Shown piece after piece: positions 6,625-12,673 of a stretch of 12,673 nt of DNA. Every line of letters begins with the position of its first letter. Position 1 is the first letter of the stretch. The translations under genes were made by a program, and so were the position numbers. Source of the stretch: an uncultured Fretibacterium sp. (lineage in GTDB: Bacteria; Synergistota; Synergistia; Synergistales; Aminobacteriaceae); the NCBI RefSeq assembly GCF_938030725.1, contig NZ_CALHIQ010000024.1, positions 1 through 12,673 on the forward strand. Reading direction: 5' to 3'. The notes under the pieces are model-generated. The model ran no database searches and was not told the DNA's origin. It saw nothing but the letters and a program-made list of their open reading frames with translations.

Positions 6625-7974
6625 TCAGCAGATGTCCCGCAGCTGCTCGATCAACAGGTTCGACATCTCCTCGACCAGCGACAGCTCGCTGGCCTCGACG
6701 AGGATCCGCAGGAGCGGCTCCGTGCCGGAGGGGCGGATGAAGATGCGTCCCCTGCCCTCTATGCGGGCCTGGGCTTCCGCGGCGATGTCGTTGATGCGCT
6801 CCAGGTCCAGCTGCTCGCGGGACCTCAAGGTCAAGTTGGAGAGCTTTTGAGGGTATCGGCCAAAGCGGTCCACCAGGGTGTCCACGTCCTCGCCCAGTGC
6901 ACGGACCGCGTTCAGGAACAGGAGTGCGGTGCAAAGGCCATCCCCCGTGTTGGTGAAGGCATCTGCGATGATGTGTCCCGACTGTTCCCCACCCAGGCGG
7001 GCCCCCTCCCGCAGCATCGTTTCGAGCACGTACCGGTCCCCCACGGGGCAACGAAAGACCCCAATGCCCTCGCGCTTCAGGTGTTCCTCAAGGGCGATGT
7101 TGCTCATCACCGTCATGGCGACGCCGCTGCCCAACAGCCCCTCCCCGGCAAGCCACCGCGCCAGCACCCAGAGGACGATGTCGCCGTCGATCACGCGGCC
7201 CCGCGAGTCCACAGCCAGCGCCCGGTCCGCGTCCCCGTCGAAGGCGAATCCGATCCGACACCCGAAGTCCGTGACGCAGTTTCCGATGTGGCGCATGTGC
7301 ATCACGCCCACGCCCTCATTGATGTTCATCCCGTCGGGGTCCGCTCCGATCAGCCGCCACGCGGCGTTCAGGCGTTCGATGAGCGTCGGCATCACCGTCC
7401 CCGCCGCGCCGTGCGCGCAGTCGAAGACGAGGCCGGACTTCGTCGCCTCGTGGTCCTTCAGCAGGGAGGCGAGGTGCTCCGCGTAGCTGTGGACGATGTG
7501 CGGGATCTGGCGGACCTCGCCGACGGAGGCGCCCGTCGGGCGCCAGTCGTCCGTGAGGTTGTCCCCGATGTACTCCTCGATGCTCAGCTCGGAGTCGTCG
7601 GACAGTTTCCTGCCGTCGCGGTCCAGGAACTTGATGCCGTTGTACTCCGCCGGGTTGTGCGAGGCGCTGATCACCGCTCCGCCGTCCACCGTCAGACGAC
7701 GGACCGCGTAGCTGACGCCGGGCGTCGGGATAATGCCCAGAGAGAGCACCTCCGCGCCCGCGGAGGTCATGCCGGCGGACAGAGCCCCCTCCAGCATCAT
7801 GCCGCTGCGCCGCGTGTCGCGCCCCAGGACGATGCGCGGCTTGGGCGTGCCCCGTTCTGCCAGGAACAGGATGAAGGCCCGGCCCAGCCTCAACGCCATC
7901 TCAGGCGTCATCCCTCCTTTATTCGCAACGTCACGGACGCCATCCGTGCCAAACAACACTCTCTTGCTCTTCAT
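6625..7974 (-). CDS. glmM: Phosphoglucosamine mutase
   Basis: GlmM converts glucosamine-6-phosphate to glucosamine-1-phosphate, the step before UDP-GlcNAc in peptidoglycan synthesis. With the chosen start it has 449 residues, the usual length. Visible motifs are FGTDGVR (8-14), the active-site Ser105 in ISASHNP, the Mg2+ loop DGDADR (246-251), the sugar-binding GGEQSGH and the phosphate-binding RPSGTEP near the C-terminus. Residue 15 is Asp where many relatives have Gly (FGTDGVRG). An in-frame ATG at 7992 would add six residues and overlap the cdaR stop. I prefer 7974, since GGTGAGG lies nine bases ahead and the N-terminus then matches the family. It directly follows cdaR, as in the conserved cdaA-cdaR-glmM cluster, where GlmM is known to bind and restrain CdaA. 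Confidence 0.96.
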   Translation of the reverse strand: MKSKRVLFGTDGVRDVANKGGMTPEMALRLGRAFILFLAERGTPKPRIVLGRDTRRSGMMLEGALSAGMTSAGAEVLSLGIIPTPGVSYAVRRLTVDGGAVISASHNPAEYNGIKFLDRDGRKLSDDSELSIEEYIGDNLTDDWRPTGASVGEVRQIPHIVHSYAEHLASLLKDHEATKSGLVFDCAHGAAGTVMPTLIERLNAAWRLIGADPDGMNINEGVGVMHMRHIGNCVTDFGCRIGFAFDGDADRALAVDSRGRVIDGDIVLWVLARWLAGEGLLGSGVAMTVMSNIALEEHLKREGIGVFRCPVGDRYVLETMLREGARLGGEQSGHIIADAFTNTGDGLCTALLFLNAVRALGEDVDTLVDRFGRYPQKLSNLTLRSREQLDLERINDIAAEAQARIEGRGRIFIRPSGTEPLLRILVEASELSLVEEMSNLLIEQLRDIC

Positions 7975-7985
7975 AAAGGACGACC

Positions 7986-9218
7986 TCACCATCTTTTCGG
8001 ATTTTCAGCCGCGTTAACGGTCACCGTAGAGGGTTCGATTCTTACCACGCGAAAATCAGCGGAGGCGACCTCGGCCCTGAGCGCCAGGTCCACCGGAGTG
8101 ATAAAGATATTTGAAAGATCGACGTACAGGCTCAGCCCCACGCTTTCCGGCGTGACCTCCTCCACCCGAGAGGGCGTCCCCTCGATGATGACGGCAGCGG
8201 AGGCCGGTGAAACGACCCACTGGTCGGCCTCCGATCCACGGACTTGAATGGGGACGTTGGCCAGCTGTTTTCCGGCCTTCAACTCACCGAGCGTCACCGT
8301 GAGGCGCACGGACTTCACCCCGGACAACTCCGCCCCCTTTGGGGCGCGCAGGGGGACGATGAGCGTCTGATCCGCAGAGAGAAGCGAGATGTCCACCGTT
8401 TCCGTATCCACCGCCGTAATCTTCGCCAGGACGGAGGAGCGCCCCTCGACCTGGGCCTCCAGCGGGTCCGTCAGGACGGACTTGACCTCGTGGTCCCGGT
8501 CTGGGTTGCCGCTGAGCCTTGCGTTGATCGGCACCATCTTCTTCGGAAGGCCGCGCACCAGGGCCCCCCGGACCCTCGCTTGTGAGGGCTCCAGGACAAC
8601 GCTGTCCTCGAAGGGCTCCGATTGGACGAACTTGACGGGCAGGAGCAGCTCCTTCCCCAGCTGCAGTTCGGCGACGGTCGGCATCACCTGCAAGGCCCCG
8701 ACCTTCGCGATGTCCCCCTCGGACCCGCGGACGGTGACCTCTTTGGGCAGCACCTCGACCCCCTCCAGGTACTGGCCCTCCGGCACGTCCTGCGGCAGGG
8801 CAATCTCGACGGGCATGCGCCGTGAGGCCTGGCGCACGGGCTCCACTACGACCTGAGAGGGCACGCAGGAAACCAGCGTGATGTCAGGGGGAAGGCTCAC
8901 GTTGACGTTCTGCGTGTAGCGGATGCCGCCGACGAGGTTCTTGGCGTCCACGAAGCAGGATACGAGACCGTAGTCGAGCCTCGCCATCGCCTTCTCTGGG
9001 CCCCTGATCTCCACGTCCACCTCAGCGACCCTGCTGCGGAGCGTCAACTGGGAATCCAGGAAGCGGTATTCGAGAGGGGAGGAGAACTTTTGCGTCACGT
9101 AGATGCCTTCATCGTTTTCCGTAACGTAAAACCACATCAAAATAGCCGTGGCAACGGATATGGCCCACAGCGCCCATGGCGAGGTCAAAATTTCATCGAT
9201 TCTTCTAGCCGATTTCAT
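7986..9218 (-). CDS. cdaR: YbbR-domain protein CdaR, membrane-anchored partner of CdaA
   Basis: This 410-residue protein has one N-terminal membrane helix (about 15-33, ending in MWFYVT) and a long extracytoplasmic region of beta-rich repeats. Roughly four YbbR-like repeats of 80-95 residues can be seen, around 38-130, 132-215, 217-305 and 310-405. Each contains segments of the type VxVRGSEGDI / VRGALVRGL / VIIEGTPSRV. CdaR modulates the diadenylate cyclase CdaA in Gram-positive bacteria, apparently sensing conditions outside the membrane. Its place between cdaA and glmM supports the name. The ATG lies 30 bases after the cdaA stop with only a weak GGATGG upstream. The stop codon lies near, or inside, the glmM start region, which points to tight coupling. 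Its sequence is poorly conserved, as is usual for the family. Confidence 0.93.
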   Translation of the reverse strand: MKSARRIDEILTSPWALWAISVATAILMWFYVTENDEGIYVTQKFSSPLEYRFLDSQLTLRSRVAEVDVEIRGPEKAMARLDYGLVSCFVDAKNLVGGIRYTQNVNVSLPPDITLVSCVPSQVVVEPVRQASRRMPVEIALPQDVPEGQYLEGVEVLPKEVTVRGSEGDIAKVGALQVMPTVAELQLGKELLLPVKFVQSEPFEDSVVLEPSQARVRGALVRGLPKKMVPINARLSGNPDRDHEVKSVLTDPLEAQVEGRSSVLAKITAVDTETVDISLLSADQTLIVPLRAPKGAELSGVKSVRLTVTLGELKAGKQLANVPIQVRGSEADQWVVSPASAAVIIEGTPSRVEEVTPESVGLSLYVDLSNIFITPVDLALRAEVASADFRVVRIEPSTVTVNAAENPKRW

Positions 9219-9248
9219 GATATGCCATCCATCCTGTGTCCGTTCTCC

Positions 9249-10100
9249 CTAAGACCGGTCGCTGTGGTCTTCGTGCAGCTGCCGGGTGCTGGGGTCCCAG
9301 AGCAACTGTTGGAAGCTCTGCAATCTGTCCCTCCAACTGCGGAACGTCGGTTCGCCCACGAAGTAGTGCATCAGGAGCTTCTCCACCTGAGCGTCCTTGA
9401 GGTTCTTTGACAGGTGCCCCTTGAAGGCGAGGGATATCTCTCCCCTCTCCTCGGAGACCACGAGGACAATGGCGTCGGATATCTCCGACAGGCCCAGCGC
9501 CGCCCTGTGGCGCGTCCCGTACCAGCGGGATATCTCAGGGGCGTCGATCAGAGGCAAGTAGCATCCTCCGGCGATGAGGGAATAGCGGTTCATGATCAGG
9601 GCGCCGTCGTGCAGGGGGTTGTCCTTCCAGAAGATGGAGATGATGAGCTCCTGGGTTATGTTGGCGTCCAGATGCACTGCCGTATTGTAGTACTCGCCAA
9701 GCCCCGTCTCCTCCTGAAGTACCAGGAGCGCTCCAATGCGGTGCACCTTCATGTAGCCGAGGGCCCCCATGATGTGGCGGACGCGCTGCTCCGCCACATC
9801 CCGGGGAAGTTGACGCTGCCAAAGGTTGCCGCGCCCGATCTCCTCCAGCATCTTGCGAAGCTCCGGCTGGAAGACGATGGGGATGGCGAAGCTCAGCGCC
9901 CAGAGCGATTGGCCGATCAGCCACGAGACGAGACGAAAGCGGAGCATCGACGCCAGAGCCGAAAAGAGGACAAGGATCAGCACGCCCTTCAAAAGCTGCA
10001 CCGCCCTCGTCCCCACGATCAGCACCAACAGGCGGTAGATGATCAAGGAGACGATAAAAATGTCAAGAAACGTCCTGGCATCGGACCATATTGAACTCAT
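9249..10100 (-). CDS. cdaA: Diadenylate cyclase CdaA (c-di-AMP synthase)
   Basis: CdaA condenses two ATP into cyclic di-AMP at the membrane. The 283-residue protein has three N-terminal membrane segments (about 11-30, 36-52 and 58-76), the FQPELRKMLEEIGR linker (77-90) and a cytoplasmic DAC (DisA_N) domain at about 100-240. The catalytic motifs are intact: Asp165-Gly-Ala in HDGALIM, GTRHRAALG (195-203) and the SEE segment (216-218). This is the CdaA (YbbP) type rather than DisA, as there is no DNA-binding part. The ATG at 10100 is the only usual start in frame near this point; the Shine-Dalgarno is weak. It follows pyk by 31 bases and precedes cdaR by 30, as part of one operon. c-di-AMP usually controls K+ and osmolyte transport and cell-wall balance. 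Confidence 0.97.
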   Translation of the reverse strand: MSSIWSDARTFLDIFIVSLIIYRLLVLIVGTRAVQLLKGVLILVLFSALASMLRFRLVSWLIGQSLWALSFAIPIVFQPELRKMLEEIGRGNLWQRQLPRDVAEQRVRHIMGALGYMKVHRIGALLVLQEETGLGEYYNTAVHLDANITQELIISIFWKDNPLHDGALIMNRYSLIAGGCYLPLIDAPEISRWYGTRHRAALGLSEISDAIVLVVSEERGEISLAFKGHLSKNLKDAQVEKLLMHYFVGEPTFRSWRDRLQSFQQLLWDPSTRQLHEDHSDRS

Positions 10101-10131
10101 CTTCTCAGCCCAATTCTCTATCGATTCTTCC

Positions 10132-11883
10132 TTAAATGACGAGCCGGACCTTGCCGCGATAGATCAGGCCCTTCGTCCCGTCCACCGTGACGATGTCCCC
10201 GTCGGCAAGCGTGGCGAAGGCGTCCATCACCCGGATGACGCAGGGCAGGTTGTAGTCGACAGCGAGGGAATTGCCGTCCGCAACGAGCATCCCGCTCTCG
10301 GAGATCAGGGCACCCACCTTGTCCAGGACGGGACGATAGTCCTCGGTGATCTGCCGAACGACGAGGACGCAGCCCGGAGTGACCTTCTCAAGGGCCTCCT
10401 CCGGCGTCGTGGCGATGCAGATGGGGCCCGACATGTTCTTGTTCAGCAGGGGGATGCCCGAGAGCAGGACCGTCCCCGTCGTCAGTACCTCCACCATGTT
10501 CGTGAAGCCGGGCTGGCCAAGGGGGACGCCTGCCGTGATGACCACCAGCTCCCCCTCCGTCAGGAGGCCGTCCTGAAGGCACTTGTTGATGGCTTCGCGG
10601 GCGGCCACGTTGACGTCGTTCTGCTCCACCAGGCGCACCGGCTGCACTCCCCACCAGAGGGCCAGTTCGCGCCAGGTCTGCTGCAGCGGCGTCAGCCCCA
10701 GGATGGGGCACATCGGCCGGTGTTTGCTGATCATCTTGGCCGTTGAGCCGCTCTTCGTCAGGGAGAGGATGGCGGAGGCCTGCACCCGTTTCGAGATCAG
10801 GACCGCGGCATCGCTGACGGCGTCCGGCACTCCCATCACGGACGCCCCGTCATGGAAGGGCACCCCCCACATCCCCAGCTCCCGCTCGGTCCGATCGACG
10901 ATATGGCGCATCGTCGCAACGGCCTGAACCGGATAGCTGCCGGAGGCCGTTTCTCCGGAGAGCATCACGGCATCCGTCCCGTCCAGGACGGCGTTGGCTA
11001 CGTCGCTGGCCTCGGCCCGCGTCGGGCGCGGGTTCCGGATCATGGAGTCCAGCATCTGCGTCGCGACGATCACCACCTTGCCCTTCGAACGGCACAGCCC
11101 GATGATCCGTTTCTGGACGAGCGGCACGTCCTCCGTGGGAATCTCCACGCCCAGGTCGCCGCGGGCCACCATCACGCCGTCCACGACGTCGATGATCTCC
11201 TCGATGTTCTGTACGGCCTGATACGTTTCGATCTTGGCCAACAGCTTCATGGCCCCGCCGCAGCTCTTCACCAGCTTCCGCACGTCGAGGACGTCCTGTC
11301 GGGTCTTGACGAAGGAGACCGCCAGGTACTCCATCCCGTGCTGGATGCCCCAGGCGATGTCCTCGCGGTCCTTCTCCGACAGGGCGGGCAGGGAGATGTC
11401 CGCCCCCGGGATGTTGACGCCCTTCGTGTCCTTCAGGACCCCGCCGACGATCACCTTGCAGACGACGTCGTCGCCGTCCACCCTCTCCACCTCCAGGCGC
11501 AGGGAACCGTCGTCGATGAAGACGCTCTGCCCCGGCGTCACCTCGTCGGCGAGCAGCGGATACTTCACGTGAATGCGCTTGGGGGTGCCGATGCACTCCT
11601 CCTTGCCCGTCAGGACGATCTGGCTGCCCTGCTCCAAGGGGATCGCGCCGTCCTGCATCTTGCCCGTCCGAATCTCCGGCCCCTTCGTGTCCAGCAGGGC
11701 CGCGATGGGCTTTTTGACGTCGCGCTCCACCTGCCGGACCAGCTTCAGTTTTTTCTCGTGTCCCTCGTAGTCGCCATGGCTGAAGTTCAGGCGGGCCACG
11801 TTCATCCCGGCGTCGGCCATCGCCTTTAGCGTGTCGTAGTTCTCGCTGGCAGGACCTATCGTACAGACGATTTTCACAAACAT
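10132..11883 (-). CDS. pyk: Pyruvate kinase with C-terminal PEP-utilizer-type domain
   Basis: Pyruvate kinase converts PEP and ADP to pyruvate and ATP. The 583-residue protein is of the long type with an extra C-terminal swivel domain (about 485-583) after the usual A/B/C domains. Key residues include Arg31 in ARLNFSHG, the catalytic Lys217 with Glu219 in LAKIET, Asp243 in MVARGDLGVEIP (metal) and Thr275 in ATQML. The segment DTKGPEIRT (65-73) has the Thr-Lys-Glu-Thr pattern known from K+-dependent enzymes; K+-independent ones have Lys in place of that Glu. In the swivel domain the usual TSH motif reads Val-Ala-Asp (534-536), so phosphohistidine chemistry is not expected. The start is well supported by GAGGTGA seven bases upstream. 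The gene lies 60 bases after dnaE and 31 before cdaA. Confidence 0.97.
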   Translation of the reverse strand: MFVKIVCTIGPASENYDTLKAMADAGMNVARLNFSHGDYEGHEKKLKLVRQVERDVKKPIAALLDTKGPEIRTGKMQDGAIPLEQGSQIVLTGKEECIGTPKRIHVKYPLLADEVTPGQSVFIDDGSLRLEVERVDGDDVVCKVIVGGVLKDTKGVNIPGADISLPALSEKDREDIAWGIQHGMEYLAVSFVKTRQDVLDVRKLVKSCGGAMKLLAKIETYQAVQNIEEIIDVVDGVMVARGDLGVEIPTEDVPLVQKRIIGLCRSKGKVVIVATQMLDSMIRNPRPTRAEASDVANAVLDGTDAVMLSGETASGSYPVQAVATMRHIVDRTERELGMWGVPFHDGASVMGVPDAVSDAAVLISKRVQASAILSLTKSGSTAKMISKHRPMCPILGLTPLQQTWRELALWWGVQPVRLVEQNDVNVAAREAINKCLQDGLLTEGELVVITAGVPLGQPGFTNMVEVLTTGTVLLSGIPLLNKNMSGPICIATTPEEALEKVTPGCVLVVRQITEDYRPVLDKVGALISESGMLVADGNSLAVDYNLPCVIRVMDAFATLADGDIVTVDGTKGLIYRGKVRLVI

Positions 11884-11943
11884 GTTCCATTCACCTCAAA
11901 AGATGTTTCAGATGCTCGAAAGAACCGGATGTCCCGCACAAGC

Positions 11944-12673
11944 TCAATCTGCGCTCAAGCACACCTCGATCGCCTCGGCCGGAACGGCCTCGAGGAGGCG
12001 CTCTTGCAGGCGTTCCGGCGACCGCGCATCGACCCGAAAATCGTTCAGATACAGGACGCAGGCGTCGTGATCGTCCCGCAGCTCCAGGAGGATGGGCGAG
12101 GCTCCCCGGCATCCCCTCAGGGCGCGGGCAAAGTTTTTCACGTCGAACTGAGGGACCAGATTCACCCGCAGCTTGATGCGCACGATCTGGGGGTCCTGCT
12201 CCGAGAAGTCGGACAGCGGCGTCAGCTTGTCCAGAAGCAGCTGTTCGCGGTCGTCCATCTTCCCCTCGGCAACGCAAGGGACTCCAACCCTGACGCTCTC
12301 CTTTATCTTTGCCCAGGTCTTGGGGAAGGCCACCATGGAGATGCTGCTCTCGGAGTCCTCCAGAAGCAGCACGCCCATGAGGTCCCCCTTCTTCGTCGTC
12401 TTCTCCGAAACCGAGAGGATGAGCCCCCCCACCCTCGGCGCCGTCCTCCCCCTCCACAGGGGAAGCTCCGCGATCGAGCAGTTGGCGTACTTGCGGACCT
12501 GTGCCTCGTAGCTGTCGAAGGGGTGTCCTGAGATGTAGAGCCCCGTGACCTCTTTCTCATACTCCAGCTTATCATAGATTCCATATTCCTCGACGTCGGG
12601 GAGGTCCGGCTCCGGCTCGCTGCCCGAGTCGCTTCCAATGGCGTCGAAGAGTGAGAGCTGATCCCCGCCGGAG
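11944..12673 (-). CDS. dnaE: DNA polymerase III subunit alpha, C-terminal part (cut by window edge)
   Basis: The last 242 residues of a longer protein are present; the 5' part lies beyond the right edge. The fragment begins with GDQLSLFDAIG, followed by an acidic linker and LYISGHPFDSYEAQVRKY, which is characteristic of the DnaE C-terminal region after the helix-hairpin-helix. Next comes the OB-fold (about residues 82-155 of the fragment), starting GGLILSVSEKTTKKGDLMGV and containing the segment VAFPKTW. The final 85 residues form a less conserved tail corresponding to the clamp-loader-contacting region. It replicates the chromosome as the polymerase subunit of the holoenzyme. The arrangement of OB-fold after the polymerase part fits DnaE rather than PolC. 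The stop is 60 bases before pyk; the promoter of the whole operon is probably upstream, outside the window. Confidence 0.93.
   Translation of the reverse strand, partial: SGGDQLSLFDAIGSDSGSEPEPDLPDVEEYGIYDKLEYEKEVTGLYISGHPFDSYEAQVRKYANCSIAELPLWRGRTAPRVGGLILSVSEKTTKKGDLMGVLLLEDSESSISMVAFPKTWAKIKESVRVGVPCVAEGKMDDREQLLLDKLTPLSDFSEQDPQIVRIKLRVNLVPQFDVKNFARALRGCRGASPILLELRDDHDACVLYLNDFRVDARSPERLQERLLEAVPAEAIEVCLSAD

Noticed and set aside
7975..7992. glmM starting at ATG 7992
   Set aside because: It is possible, but has a poorer ribosome binding site than 7974 and adds six residues not typical of the family.
6616..8247. Very long open frame (over 500 codons) on the + strand opposite glmM and cdaR
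   Set aside because: The opposite strand encodes GlmM and CdaR with all expected motifs. The + strand product is His/Arg/Val/Asp-rich shadow sequence with no family features.
10852..11829. Long + strand open frame opposite pyk
   Set aside because: It is antisense to the well-conserved catalytic domain of pyruvate kinase and shows no recognisable domain.

Overview
This window is ordinary, GC-rich, densely coded bacterial chromosome. I see no phage genes, insertion sequences, CRISPR arrays, tRNA genes or rRNA genes. The gene content suggests an anaerobic bacterium: an oxygen- or NO-reducing flavodiiron protein, a TIGR04076-type protein, and the c-di-AMP cluster cdaA-cdaR-glmM flanked by pyk and dnaE. 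The overall impression fits Synergistota best, with Firmicutes-type anaerobes as the alternative. This placement is an inference from gene content and has not been confirmed by any search.

Left half, + strand. Positions 1-238 carry no convincing gene. They hold small hairpins and a good -10 box ahead of an FCD-type GntR regulator (239-952). The regulator overlaps by ATGA a small Cys-rich TIGR04076-family protein (949-1290). After an 85-base gap comes a cytoplasmic S9 serine peptidase (1376-3331), closed by a strong intrinsic terminator (3357-3394). A second + strand unit encodes an FprA-type flavodiiron protein (3488-4693) and, 15 bases later, a polytopic flippase-like membrane protein (4709-5650). 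A perfect GC-rich hairpin spans the stop codon of the latter and lies between the two convergent units.

Right half, - strand, read from right to left. The order is the 3' end of dnaE (cut by the window edge), pyk, cdaA, cdaR, glmM and galU, with gaps of only about 10-60 bases, so one operon is likely. CdaA makes c-di-AMP, CdaR is its membrane-anchored extracytoplasmic partner, and GlmM makes glucosamine-1-phosphate for peptidoglycan and is known in other bacteria to bind CdaA. GalU supplies UDP-glucose for envelope glycans. Pyk carries the signature of K+-dependent pyruvate kinases, while c-di-AMP usually controls K+ homeostasis, so the operon joins cell-wall precursor supply, a K+/osmotic second messenger and a K+-requiring glycolytic enzyme.

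The most unusual points are the start of galU, which has no ATG, GTG or TTG that would preserve its nucleotide-binding loop and seems to start at ATT, and the swivel domain of Pyk, where the usual Thr-Ser-His is replaced. I found no clearly new multi-gene system.
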